A stretch of 64,000 nucleotides of DNA from BOG-1363 sp043775355 (GCA_043775355.1 JAYVSL010000034.1:1-64000); one strand, 5' to 3'. Positions 29,921 through 38,675 are shown, counted from the stretch's first letter. Numbers and translations are program-made. The notes: a model not told the origin generated them from the letters alone.

Positions 29921-31425
29921 GTCCGCTCCCCTGGCTCATATACACGCGAGTGTCCACAGAGGACCAAGCGCAAGGCGGTGTCTCTCTCGATGCTCAATTG
30001 ACCAGTTGCCGCGCCTACGCAATTGCCAAGGGATGGACGGTTGCGGAGGAGATCACGGACGCCGGAGCCAGTGCAACCACGCTCAAGCGCGAAGGTATGA
30101 CGAAGGTGATTGCCGCGCTCAAAGGCCGCAAGGTCGCGGGCGTTATCGCGTGGCGGCTTGATCGGATTACGCGAAGCATGCGTGATCTTTTACACTTGCT
30201 GGAAATGGCGAACGACCTTGATGTAGGGCTGGTGTCCGTCTCTGAATCGCTCGACACGACCACACCGATGGGCCGCTTTGTGGTTCATTTATTGGGCGCA
30301 ATCGCGCAGTGGGAGAGCGAGACGATCGGCCAGCGCACCAAGACCGCGATGGATCACGCGAGGCGGCAAGGGTACTGGATGGGCCGGTCAATTCCCGCTG
30401 GCTGCGAAGTGGTGATCGAGGGCGCGCGAAAGAAGCTGGTTCGCTCAAGCGAGGCGGAGGCGGTCGCAGCCGCGTGGCCAATGATTCTTGCGGGCAAATC
30501 CCTGCGTGACGTGTCGGAGAAATTCAAGGCCGATAGTGTCCGCCCATCGCTGAACGGCTCCGGCGTGGCCGCCACCTGGACACCTGCCAGCGTCCGGCAT
30601 TTGCTCCTCAGCGCGCAAGTGTGCGGCCTCCTGGTCGATCCCGCCACGCAGGCCACTGTTCGGAAGGTGCTGCAAGATCGACAGTCACCCGGACGCCGCG
30701 GCAAGGCCAAAGCGCCAGGCGCGAAAGCGATCGAGCCTTCGCCGCTGGCCGGTCTTCTCCGCTGCCCCACATGCGACGCGGCAATGGTGCAAGTTGGTGC
30801 GACTGGTGCCGGCGGGACGCTGTACCGATATTTCAGATGCACGGCTCGCATTCGGGGAACCTGCCCACAAAAAGACGAGCGAGCCGAACCGATAGAGGCG
30901 GAAGTGATCGCTGGTGTTCAGTCTGCGATTCAAGAAGGAAGCGAATTTGTGAACGGGATTCGGGCCATGTACGAGGCGGCTCGGAACACCAGGGAAGCCG
31001 CCAAGGCGGAGCGCCTGACGCTGACGGCAGAGCGTGACCAGTTAGCCGCCAGGGTCACCGCCGTGACCCTGGAAACCCAAGTGGGCGGCACCGTGTGGCG
31101 CGAAGCAATGCGAGGCCTGGGCACGGAGCTGGAACGACTCGACCACCGCCTAGCCGAACTACAAGGAATTGAAGCGGCGGGATCTGTCGATGCCGACAAT
31201 CTCGACAATGCGATTTCTGGAATAATTCAAGAAGCTGGAAACCTGCCGAATTTACCGTTGCCGCAACAGGTGATAATTTTGCGCGGAATTGTTTCACGGG
31301 TTCGACTGACGCCGGAAGAAGTAATCCTTGAGCTTTATCAGCCTTCCGGCGTTGAATGCCGGAGTTCGTACAATGCTATGAAATACCGACCCCGGCGTGA
31401 TTCGAACACGCGACCTCCGGTTTAG
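29917..31425 (+). CDS. int: Large serine recombinase (integrase)
   Basis: Started at a GTG at 29917 with AAAGG upstream, 502 residues. The catalytic domain has 'IYTRVSTEDQAQGGVSL' with nucleophile Ser13, 'ITDAGASATTLKREGM', 'GVIAWRLDRITRS' and a helix E; the recombinase domain follows with 'YWMGRSIPAGCEVV'; a zinc ribbon (CPTCDAAM...CTARIRGTC) and a long coiled coil (about residues 345-425) complete a large serine integrase. The last residues (RRDSNTRPPV) are encoded by the antisense strand of tRNA-Arg, so the gene ends in its own attachment site. Confidence 0.95.
   Translation: MSPLPWLIYTRVSTEDQAQGGVSLDAQLTSCRAYAIAKGWTVAEEITDAGASATTLKREGMTKVIAALKGRKVAGVIAWRLDRITRSMRDLLHLLEMANDLDVGLVSVSESLDTTTPMGRFVVHLLGAIAQWESETIGQRTKTAMDHARRQGYWMGRSIPAGCEVVIEGARKKLVRSSEAEAVAAAWPMILAGKSLRDVSEKFKADSVRPSLNGSGVAATWTPASVRHLLLSAQVCGLLVDPATQATVRKVLQDRQSPGRRGKAKAPGAKAIEPSPLAGLLRCPTCDAAMVQVGATGAGGTLYRYFRCTARIRGTCPQKDERAEPIEAEVIAGVQSAIQEGSEFVNGIRAMYEAARNTREAAKAERLTLTAERDQLAARVTAVTLETQVGGTVWREAMRGLGTELERLDHRLAELQGIEAAGSVDADNLDNAISGIIQEAGNLPNLPLPQQVIILRGIVSRVRLTPEEVILELYQPSGVECRSSYNAMKYRPRRDSNTRPPV
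31387..31425. other. Likely right attachment site (att core within tRNA)
   Basis: The integrase coding frame and the 3' part of tRNA-Arg overlap over these bases, with the integrase TAG falling in the anticodon loop. Phage attachment inside tRNA 3' halves normally leaves a direct repeat of this segment at the other end of the prophage, outside this window. Confidence 0.6.
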
Positions 31426-31460
31426 GAAACCAGCGCTCTATCCAGCTGAGCTACGGGATC
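31387..31460 (-). tRNA. tRNA-Arg (anticodon CCT)
   Basis: A complete cloverleaf reads on the minus strand: acceptor GATCCCG pairs with CGGGGTC (one G-U pair), D arm GCTC/GAGC, anticodon stem CTGGT/ACCGG with loop TTCCTAA, T stem GCGTG/CACGC with loop TTCGAAT, discriminator G. No CCA is encoded, unlike tRNA-Pro in this window. Its 3' half faces the prophage and may be phage-supplied. Confidence 0.95.
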
Positions 31461-31573
31461 AGGTGGGCGGGAGTCTAGAGCGCCTGAGAAGAGGGCAACG
31501 TCAAGCGCGGGGTGACGCAGGACACCGTGCCCGGCTCGCAAGTCAGCAACTGATTTTCTCTCTCACGATTCAT

Positions 31574-31891
31574 TTAACTACTGGCCTCATTTGCGGACGC
31601 AGTACCAAGGTTGCTCCACGCACCTTCGAAATGAATAACCTGCACCGGACAGCCGTCGGCAATAAAAGGCAAGAAATTCAGATCTTCGGTGCTGATCACT
31701 GCTATTCTCAGCGGACTGCGCTCGCGGCCATTATCGGATGTCACACCGTCTTCTCGTGCTTCGCCCGCAATCTGTGTCCCCGTTTCATGGGCTACGAAGA
31801 CCTGGGGCATTAAATTTTGACACCAGAAACAGTGGATACAGCCGTGGTCGACCCAGATGCGATGGTGTTCTTTATGCGTGGACCGGACCAT
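31574..31891 (-). CDS. Single-cluster [4Fe-4S] ferredoxin
   Basis: About 105 residues from the ATG at 31891 (a TTG start at 31897 is possible). 'WVDHGCIHCFWCQNLMPQVF' holds CxxCxxC, and a distant 'IADGCPVQVIHFEG' supplies the fourth cysteine: the plan of monocluster ferredoxins, with the second cluster's cysteines missing. It carries low-potential electrons in the cytoplasm. It is the first host gene after the prophage. Partner enzyme is not evident nearby. Confidence 0.75.
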   Translation of the reverse strand: MVRSTHKEHHRIWVDHGCIHCFWCQNLMPQVFVAHETGTQIAGEAREDGVTSDNGRERSPLRIAVISTEDLNFLPFIADGCPVQVIHFEGAWSNLGTASANEASS

Positions 31892-32029
31892 GATCAACCT
31901 AGAGCACTTTCACCGGAGATTGCAACCCGCAGATATTCAGATATTCACGTCCTGAGGTTGGCTGAGTGGAAGTCACACCTTCATACGATCAGCGCCTGAC
32001 CTTCATTCGGCCATTACCTTGGAGCCTTC

Positions 32030-32467
32030 ATGATTTCCCAGACCGCCGAGTACGCCCTGCGCGCCATCGTCTTTCTGGCTGACAACCCAACAGAAGCTCA
32101 AACTGCCGAAGCCATCGCCAAAGGTACCAAAGTTCCTGTCGGATATTTGGCGAAAATTATGCAAGGATTGGCGCGCTCCGGTTTGGTGACTTCTCAGCGT
32201 GGGCTTTACGGCGGTTTCACCCTGGTCCTAACACCCAAAGAACTGTGCATCTACGATGTCATCCAGGCGGTCGATCCGATTGTACGCATTACGCACTGTC
32301 CGCTTGGCATTGAAGGTCACGGAACCAGCCTCTGCCCGCTCCATCGCGGCCTTGATAACGCCATGGCCGCCGTCGAGATGGCTTTTAAGAAATTAACCAT
32401 TCACCAATTATTAAACCAGCCACAAACAAGTCGTCCGCTGTGTGCCTTTCCACGGCATGAAGCGTGA
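32030..32467 (+). CDS. Rrf2-family transcriptional regulator (Cys-containing)
   Basis: A 145-residue Rrf2 protein: 'MISQTAEYALRAIVFLA' opening, winged helix with 'LAKIMQGLARSGLVTSQRGLYGG', and Cys90 and Cys102 ('THCPLG...SLCPLHRGLD') in the loop where NsrR/RsrR/RirA-type members bind an iron-sulphur cluster. It may sense NO, iron or redox state. TATTC-type direct repeats (two GATATTC) occur in its upstream region near 31930-31950. Confidence 0.85.
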   Translation: MISQTAEYALRAIVFLADNPTEAQTAEAIAKGTKVPVGYLAKIMQGLARSGLVTSQRGLYGGFTLVLTPKELCIYDVIQAVDPIVRITHCPLGIEGHGTSLCPLHRGLDNAMAAVEMAFKKLTIHQLLNQPQTSRPLCAFPRHEA

Positions 32468-32493
32468 TGTCTGATGTCCGATGTCCGATGTCG
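32466..32493. repeat. Four tandem GATGTCN heptamers
   Basis: Four consecutive 7-base units GATGTC plus T, C, C and G. They lie in the 158-base gap between rrf2 and pckG. Confidence 0.85.
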
Positions 32494-32625
32494 GAAACGG
32501 GGAACATCGCTGCGCTGTTCAACGTACCCAGATCACGTTAGCGCGTCTCCGTTGTCACTTCTCCCGCGAAAATGATGAGTTGACTTGACGAACAAGCAGG
32601 ATGGGTTGTCCACCGAGGTAGTTAT

Positions 32626-34452
32626 ATGTTCAGCCCCTGGAATGCGTCCCAACTCTCCCCTGACGACAGCAGTGACCGTTTAGATTTCAGTGCGCCGCCA
32701 ACGCGTCACGCGGAAGCGTTGCACTGGGTCAGTGAAATCGCCAAACATTGCAACCCCGAAACGATACATTGGTGTAATGGCAGCGCTGAAGAACACGAAG
32801 ATCTTGTTCGTGAAGCGGTTGACGCCGGTATTCTGACGCCGCTCAACCAACGCCGAAATCCTGGGTGTTACTATCATCGATCTCATCCCAGCGACGTCGC
32901 ACGGGTCGAAGATCGCACGTATATTTGCACGCCAACCAAGGACGAAGCTGGTCCCACCAATAATTGGATGGAGCCGGATGCGATGTACGAACGTTTGCGC
33001 GCGCTCACCTCGCAAGCGATGCGCGCCCGCACGATGTACGTGATTCCTTACATCATGGGTCCGCCTGGATCAGCACTCAGCAAAGTCGGCATTGAGATTA
33101 CCGACAGTATTTATGTGGTGCTGAGCATGCGTGTCATGACGCGCATGGGCGAGATTGCATGGAAAGAACTTGGTGATCACGGACGTTTCAGTCGCGGCCT
33201 GCACTGCATGCTGACGATTGATCCGCAGCAGCGTTACATCGCGCACTTTCCGCATGATAACACCGTCATTTCCACCAATTCCAACTACGGTGGCAATGTT
33301 CTGTTAGGGAAAAAATGTTTGGCGCTACGTCTGGGTTCCTGGTTAGGGAATCGTGAAGGTTGGCTTGCTGAACATATGCTGATCATGGGCGTCGAATCAC
33401 CTGAGGGTGAAAAAACCTACGTCGCTGCGGCATTTCCCAGTGCCTGCGGTAAAACGAATTTCGCCATGCTCATTCCGCCAGAACGTTTCAACGGCTGGAA
33501 AATCTGGACCGTTGGTGATGACATCGCGTGGATGCGACCTGGGGCCGATGGTCGCTTGTACGCGATCAATCCCGAAAATGGCTATTTCGGAGTTGCTCCC
33601 GGAACCAATGGCGTAAGCAATCCCAATGCGATGTCGACCATCGCCCGCGACACCATTTTCACCAACGTCGCGTTGACACCCGATGGCGATGTGTGGTGGG
33701 AAGGCAAAGACGGCACCGCACCGATGTCGTGTCTTGATTGGCGCGGTAATCCGTGGCAACCCAAAAGCGAAACCAAGGCCGCTCATCCTAACAGCCGTTT
33801 CTGCGCCCCGATGGCGAACAATCCGTGCTTGGCACCAGAAGCCAACGACCCGGCGGGCGTACCGATCAGCGCGATTATTTTTGGCGGACGCCGCGCCTCA
33901 ACTTTTCCTGTGGTCATGCAAGCGTTCAACTGGGCGCACGGCGTTTACCTCGGCGCCATGATGGGCAGTGAGATGACCGCAGCCGCCGCTGGCACCATTG
34001 GCCAAGTGCGACGCGATCCGATGGCCATGCTGCCATTTTGTGGCTACCACATGGGCGATTATTTCGGCCATTGGCTGGATGTCGGCAAGAAACTCGCGCA
34101 TCCACCGCGAATCTTTCACGTCAATTGGTTTCGCAAAGGTGCCGATGGTCGGTTTTTGTGGCCCGGATTCGGTGACAATATGCGCGTGCTGAAATGGATC
34201 GTCGATCGCTGCCGTGGCCGCGCCATTGGCGAAGAAACCCCGCTCGGTTGGATGCCCGAAGCCGACGGCATCGACCTTGACGGCATGGAACACTATCAGC
34301 CCACGGAATTCAAAGACGCACAACGTATCGACCTAGAAGAATGGAGAAACGAATTGACGTTACAGGAGGAACTCTTCGAGCGCTTGGCGAATCGCATGCC
34401 CAAGGAATTGGTCTACGAACGCGAACTGCTGCGTTCACGCCTGGGGCTGTGA
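32626..34452 (+). CDS. pckG: Phosphoenolpyruvate carboxykinase (GTP)
   Basis: The 608-residue protein matches GTP-type PEPCK (EC 4.1.1.32) over its full usual length. It shows 'RVEDRTYICTPTKDEAGPTNNWM'-type N-terminal motif (in parts), the kinase loop FPSACGKTN (residues 270-278, active-site Cys274), 'WTVGDDIAWMRPGADGRLYAINPE' (metal and GTP region, quoted partly) and 'FFGGRRASTFPVV'-like IFGGRRAS. It converts oxaloacetate to PEP for gluconeogenesis or runs in reverse. GAGG precedes the ATG. It is not in an operon here. Confidence 0.97.
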   Translation: MFSPWNASQLSPDDSSDRLDFSAPPTRHAEALHWVSEIAKHCNPETIHWCNGSAEEHEDLVREAVDAGILTPLNQRRNPGCYYHRSHPSDVARVEDRTYICTPTKDEAGPTNNWMEPDAMYERLRALTSQAMRARTMYVIPYIMGPPGSALSKVGIEITDSIYVVLSMRVMTRMGEIAWKELGDHGRFSRGLHCMLTIDPQQRYIAHFPHDNTVISTNSNYGGNVLLGKKCLALRLGSWLGNREGWLAEHMLIMGVESPEGEKTYVAAAFPSACGKTNFAMLIPPERFNGWKIWTVGDDIAWMRPGADGRLYAINPENGYFGVAPGTNGVSNPNAMSTIARDTIFTNVALTPDGDVWWEGKDGTAPMSCLDWRGNPWQPKSETKAAHPNSRFCAPMANNPCLAPEANDPAGVPISAIIFGGRRASTFPVVMQAFNWAHGVYLGAMMGSEMTAAAAGTIGQVRRDPMAMLPFCGYHMGDYFGHWLDVGKKLAHPPRIFHVNWFRKGADGRFLWPGFGDNMRVLKWIVDRCRGRAIGEETPLGWMPEADGIDLDGMEHYQPTEFKDAQRIDLEEWRNELTLQEELFERLANRMPKELVYERELLRSRLGL

Positions 34453-34464
34453 AGAATCCGCTTA

Positions 34465-34498
34465 CTGAGAAACAGACGATGCGCTGCCTGTTTTTCAG
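34465..34498. terminator. Likely bidirectional terminator
   Basis: An 11-bp inverted repeat CTGAGAAACAG / CTGTTTTTCAG (one G-U) lies just after pckG and before the convergent end of the nucleotidyltransferase gene. The second arm carries a T5 run. Confidence 0.5.
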
Positions 34499-34518
34499 CT
34501 CCAAGCCCTCATTTAAAA

Positions 34519-34863
34519 TCACTCCTTGCGAGTTAGCTGACGAGTGCTGTTCGGTGGCACGCGACGCTGCCAGAAGACAACACCAAAGCGATCAATATGT
34601 TGACGAAGAGCCGGGTTACTTATGGAAGCCCTCAGGGTGAGATCGTAGCGGTACGGTAATGGCAATTCATCAAGTCGACCAGCTATTCGAGCCAGTTCCT
34701 CGTTCGTTAACTCGGTGCCTTCAATGGCAAGGTCAATGTCGCTTCCGGGTCGATAAGTGCCCAGGGCGCGACTTCCATACAACACCACAGATTCTACCTG
34801 TGACACGCTGGCCAACGCCTTCTGAATGAGTAGCAGTTCGTGATCAGCGAGCCCGTCATTCAT
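34519..34863 (-). CDS. MNT-domain nucleotidyltransferase (antitoxin-like)
   Basis: A 114-residue minimal nucleotidyltransferase with 'VVLYGSRALGTYRPGSDIDLAIEG': Gly30-Ser31 and Asp42-x-Asp44, the GS...DxD core. Together with the upstream HI0074-type partner it forms a MNT/HEPN-type pair, a common two-gene toxin-antitoxin-like module in bacteria and archaea. The MNT partner often adenylylates and inactivates the helical partner. It overlaps that gene by eight bases. Confidence 0.85.
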   Translation of the reverse strand: MNDGLADHELLLIQKALASVSQVESVVLYGSRALGTYRPGSDIDLAIEGTELTNEELARIAGRLDELPLPYRYDLTLRASISNPALRQHIDRFGVVFWQRRVPPNSTRQLTRKE

Positions 34864-35266
34864 GTGGCAACCGCGGGATCAGTGTTTCTTCCAACGCCAC
34901 TAAGAGCACTAAATAACGACCCTTAATATTAATCACTGAGGACTTGGCGATGTCTTCATTATAAATGTGGGCAAATTTATTTCTGCCATCTAACGCCAGG
35001 ATCCACCCTTCACCATCTGCGATGTAACCACTGGTAAAGGCTTGTTTGAGCGTTTCGCGAGGTGATTTCAGATCGAACCCTCCGTATTCCAACAGGTCTT
35101 TCAGCGTCTTCCAGCCTAGCTCAAGGGACACTTCGAATAATTGAATCAATCCTGCTCGCTCCAGATCAGAGAACTCTGACTTTGTGCAAGCCTGACGCAG
35201 CACGCGCAACGAAGCTTGGTAGTTCTGGAAACGCTGTTGCCAGCGGATTTCAGTGGTCATGGGCAT
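34856..35266 (-). CDS. HI0074-type nucleotidyltransferase substrate-binding protein
   Basis: The 136-residue all-helical protein begins MPMTTEIRWQQRFQNYQAS and has 'FEVSLELGWKTLKDLLEYGG' and 'ETLKQAF..GYI', 'RNKFAHIYNE', the HI0074/HEPN-like family pattern. In this family the usual HEPN RxxxxxH ribonuclease motif is absent or different; here 'DGRNKFAHIY' holds a close relative (R-N-K-F-A-H). It pairs with the MNT gene. An RNase-toxin role is possible but unproven. Confidence 0.8.
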   Translation of the reverse strand: MPMTTEIRWQQRFQNYQASLRVLRQACTKSEFSDLERAGLIQLFEVSLELGWKTLKDLLEYGGFDLKSPRETLKQAFTSGYIADGEGWILALDGRNKFAHIYNEDIAKSSVINIKGRYLVLLVALEETLIPRLPHE

Positions 35267-35417
35267 GCTGCCTTGTGCAACTTATTTGGGATAGGTCCGA
35301 TCGCATAGCAACCCGCGACCATCGCGCTGGGGTTACACCCCCATATTGATCGTCTTTCACGTTCCGAACTCCGAACTCTTCGCCCGCGGTGGAGCCGTCC
35401 GCCACCGCGCCATCTGG

Positions 35418-37853
35418 TTAACCATTGGTTCGCCGCTGAGCCAAAAAATACCGTCCCGAACTTGCCAGCAATACAGCGGTCAGAGAACTCAGCGGCATCG
35501 CTACGGCGCACACCAGTGGTCCCCACACGCCAGCAGCCGCCAGCGCGACGCCAACGACGTTGTACGCCAGCGATATTCCCAAAATCCAACGCACCGTGCG
35601 CCGGGCCGATATTGCACCTGAAAGAATATCCTCAACCGCCTGAATGCCGTCCTGACGGACCACGGCAATGCGGCAGGACGTGAGCGCGGCTTCAATGCCG
35701 CCGCGTAAACCAATGCCGATGTCAGCTACCGCCAGTGCGGGCGCATCATTCAGACCGTCGCCGACCACCATGACCACGCCATCGCGTTTGAGTTCATGAA
35801 TACGCGCCGCTTTTTCTTCTGGTAACTGGCCGCCGCGCACGAGGTCAGGCGAGAGCCCAAGCCGGGCTCCCACGTTGGCGGTAATTTCGGCATCGTCGCC
35901 TGACAATAGATGAACCTGGGCTCCGTGCGCTCGCACGCTGTTCATCAATGCGCCAGCGCCTGGACGTAGCGGATCTGCGCAGGAAATTTGCGCGATCGGC
36001 TGCCCGTCGAGCGTTACGCCCACCGATCCAACCGCCATTTCATCGGTGATATGCGCAATCGGAACCATGCCGGTGAGCCGGTGATTGCCGATCCGTAATT
36101 CACCTAGGTCACTGCGGGCGATGATGCCTTGGCCGTGAAGTTCTTGACGCTGATAAATAACCGTGAGTTCGCGATTTTGTAAATGCGCAACCAGAGCGAG
36201 TCCTACCGGATGCGATGACGTTGACTCCGCCGCAAGAATGGCTCCTTCGAGGCGTGCTCGGATGGCGTCATCAAAATCTTTCAGCCACGTCCAGTTGGTT
36301 ACTCGCATGCGCCCTTCAGTCAGCGTGCCGGTTTTGTCGAAGACCACATGGGCTAAACCATGAGGTCGTCCGAGGGCCTCAATCACTTCCGGGTCACGCA
36401 ACACGATTCCACGGCCAGCAGCGCGCGCGGTGGCCATCGCTTGCACCAATGGCGTCGCCAATCCCAACGCACACGGACAGCTGACCAACACCACCGCCAC
36501 CGCTTGATCGATACCGCGCGCCAGCGATCCGCCCCAAAACCACCAGCCGACGAAGACCCCAATCGCCACCAACGACACCACGGCAACAAACCAACCTTGC
36601 CAACGATCAACGTCCGCGACTAAACGTGTTGGACGATCGGCAGCGCGACCGGCTTCGCGAATCAAACCACCCAGCCGCGTCGCGGAACCAACGGCAGCAA
36701 CACTGATGCGTGCGCCATCATGCAAACACGTCGTACCCGCGAACACTGCGCCACCTGCCATTACCGGACGCGGACGCGATTCGCCATTGAGCACCGCCGC
36801 GTCGACACTAAACGTGGTCAATGCCGTGCCATCGCACGGCAAAACTTCACCACGCCCAACGACCACCACATCGCCAGTACGCAACTGATCGCATGATACG
36901 GTTTCTTCCGCATTTTTACCGTCATCTACGTCATTTCGTCGACGTGCGGTGCGCGGTAAAACACCGTCCAAAGTCGCCGCCTGCGCTCGTGCACGTCGCC
37001 GTGCAGCAAGTACGGCAAGACGTCCGCCTAACAACAGCGCGATGAACATCGCTAACGCATCGACGTACAATTCGCGCGAACCGCGCAACAGATTCACCAC
37101 GCTGGCAATGGTGCCAAGCGCAATGACCAGCGTTGAGGTCAGATCAATGCTCGCTCGCCCCAGGCGCAGCGCCGCAATGCCAGAGCGATAGAGCGGCAAC
37201 GCGCTCCACAACAATGCCGGTGCAGCGATCATCAGCGAGGTGATCGAAAACCATCGCGCACCGGCATCATCTAAATCACGGGTTAATTCACCGGCGTAAA
37301 GATTCACCGATAAATGCATGCTGCCAACGGCTGACGCGGCGGCGACCGCAACGCGTAAAAGTAAACGCCGAACTTCCGCCCGGCCTTGCGCATCATCATC
37401 AGCAAATGGCCGCACCGGATATCCCAGCCCAACTAAAATGGCCGCCTGGGCGGCGGGCGAGCTGACTTTAGGATCATAAATCACCGCTAAGCGTGATTCG
37501 CCAAACGCCAAACGAGCCTGTTTGACGCCATGATCGAGTGTCGGCAGTTGCTCCAGCAGCCACAAACACGCGGTGCAATGAATGCCATCGACAAACCAGG
37601 CAATTTCAGCCAAGCCATCGCTACGTTGGCGCACATGGCGTTCAATAAACGCCGGAGATGCATACGCCACCGTGCCTGCCGGATCGCCTGGACGGCCGAT
37701 TGGTTGCGTACGAAGACGATAATAATCTTGTAAACCACAACCAAGAATCAGCGCATGCGCTGCACGACAACCTTGGCAGCAAAATACGGTGACTGCCGAT
37801 GAATCGGCGGCGACCAGAATACCGCAATGTGCACAAGGAATAGCGTCGCCCAT
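35418..37853 (-). CDS. ccoI: Cu(+)-exporting P1B ATPase of cbb3 assembly (CcoI/FixI)
   Basis: The 811-residue ATPase has an N-terminal cysteine-rich zinc-like knuckle (CAHCG and CCQGC, residues 7-29), a CxxC metal-binding domain (GIHCTACLW near 93), eight predicted membrane helices, and the motifs CPCAL, DKTGTLTEG and GDGLNDAPAL. CcoI supplies copper to the CuB site of cbb3 oxidase. It is encoded with a SafE-like gene and diverges from the ccoS-ccoNO operon, supporting this specific role over general copper export. Confidence 0.95.
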   Translation of the reverse strand: MGDAIPCAHCGILVAADSSAVTVFCCQGCRAAHALILGCGLQDYYRLRTQPIGRPGDPAGTVAYASPAFIERHVRQRSDGLAEIAWFVDGIHCTACLWLLEQLPTLDHGVKQARLAFGESRLAVIYDPKVSSPAAQAAILVGLGYPVRPFADDDAQGRAEVRRLLLRVAVAAASAVGSMHLSVNLYAGELTRDLDDAGARWFSITSLMIAAPALLWSALPLYRSGIAALRLGRASIDLTSTLVIALGTIASVVNLLRGSRELYVDALAMFIALLLGGRLAVLAARRRARAQAATLDGVLPRTARRRNDVDDGKNAEETVSCDQLRTGDVVVVGRGEVLPCDGTALTTFSVDAAVLNGESRPRPVMAGGAVFAGTTCLHDGARISVAAVGSATRLGGLIREAGRAADRPTRLVADVDRWQGWFVAVVSLVAIGVFVGWWFWGGSLARGIDQAVAVVLVSCPCALGLATPLVQAMATARAAGRGIVLRDPEVIEALGRPHGLAHVVFDKTGTLTEGRMRVTNWTWLKDFDDAIRARLEGAILAAESTSSHPVGLALVAHLQNRELTVIYQRQELHGQGIIARSDLGELRIGNHRLTGMVPIAHITDEMAVGSVGVTLDGQPIAQISCADPLRPGAGALMNSVRAHGAQVHLLSGDDAEITANVGARLGLSPDLVRGGQLPEEKAARIHELKRDGVVMVVGDGLNDAPALAVADIGIGLRGGIEAALTSCRIAVVRQDGIQAVEDILSGAISARRTVRWILGISLAYNVVGVALAAAGVWGPLVCAVAMPLSSLTAVLLASSGRYFLAQRRTNG

Positions 37854-37856
37854 GGT

Positions 37857-38612
37857 TCAGCCACAGTGCGCGCAAGCGACGCCATAATGCCGGGCGATCG
37901 TCGTGCCCAACACCACGGCACCTGATAAAGCGAGCGCGATGGGCGGCAGCCAGCGTCCCGCCCAGCCAGCCAACGCCGCACGCCAACGCGCCGGTGCGGC
38001 AAGTAATGCGAGCGGAGAAAATGCGGCACCAGCCAACGCGGGCGTGGTCAGCACCACCAAGCTCGCCATCAAAAACGCTCCCGCCCATGGATCAGCCGTC
38101 GCCACCGCCAAACCAACGGCCCAAAACACAATTCCACACGGCAACGCGGCCATGCCGATACCAAGCACCAGCGCACGGATTTGCGGTTGCTGTGGTGCAT
38201 GCGCGTTGAGCCACAAACCAAGTCGAGCAGAAAAAGGCAGACGGTCATCGGTCGCCGTCAGAGCTGGACGACGACGTCCTTGCATGGCAGCGGCCACCAG
38301 AAAACTCAGCGCCAATATCACGCCCATAATTTCCGCACCGAGCCGAACCCAACTGACGGCCGTTGCACCAAGCCATCCCGCACAAAAACCGACAACCGCG
38401 TACACCAACATGCGTCCGCATTGGTACGCACCCAAGCGCGTAGCAATGCTCAGACTGCGACGTGCGGAACTCGCCTCAGCCATTTCTGGCGCATGCATGC
38501 GCAGCCCCAGCATCAGCGGTCCACACATCCCCGCGCAATGGGCGGAGGTCCAGAGCAAGCCCAGGCCCAAGCCATAGGCGAGCAGATACCACCATGGAAG
38601 CGGGTCGGGCAT
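37857..38612 (-). CDS. SafE/TauE-type membrane protein of cbb3 locus
   Basis: A 251-residue polytopic protein with six or more hydrophobic helices and the motif 'TSAHCAGMCGPLML' (two Cys facing the membrane) near the start, and 'AALPCGIVFWAV' later. This 'sulfite exporter TauE/SafE' (DsbD-like) type is regularly linked to ccoI and ccoS and is thought to take part in copper or haem delivery to cbb3 oxidase. It is followed by ccoI on the same strand with only four bases between. Confidence 0.85.
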   Translation of the reverse strand: MPDPLPWWYLLAYGLGLGLLWTSAHCAGMCGPLMLGLRMHAPEMAEASSARRSLSIATRLGAYQCGRMLVYAVVGFCAGWLGATAVSWVRLGAEIMGVILALSFLVAAAMQGRRRPALTATDDRLPFSARLGLWLNAHAPQQPQIRALVLGIGMAALPCGIVFWAVGLAVATADPWAGAFLMASLVVLTTPALAGAAFSPLALLAAPARWRAALAGWAGRWLPPIALALSGAVVLGTTIARHYGVACAHCG

Positions 38613-38659
38613 GGCGGGCAGTGTGGTTGGCCGGAAGCCAGCTCAAGCACGAAATCAAC

Positions 38660-38675
38660 TATTCGGACATGAATA
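38660..38675. promoter_or_regulatory. Candidate operator between divergent cco operons
   Basis: TATTC and GAATA with six bases between (TATTCGGACATGAATA) lie in the 112-base gap between the ccoI and ccoS operons. It could serve either Rrf2 regulator or another factor. No FNR-type TTGAT-N4-ATCAA box is present. Confidence 0.3.

Larger units (their letters stand above)
1..31425. mobile_element. Prophage (siphovirus, HK97-like), left end outside window
   Basis: A contiguous phage genome runs from the left edge to the tRNA-Arg gene. It holds tail, head, packaging, replication, recombination, immunity and integration modules in standard siphovirus order. The right boundary is set by the integrase reading frame ending inside the tRNA. 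Tail-tip, any holin/endolysin cassette and the other attachment site must lie to the left. Every core head and tail gene reads through without a stop or frameshift other than the programmed one, so the prophage may be intact. Confidence 0.95.

Noticed and set aside
37903..38577. Plus-strand frame of 224 aa antisense to the SafE-like gene
   Set aside because: Pro/Arg/Ala-rich shadow of a polytopic membrane protein with conserved Cys motif.
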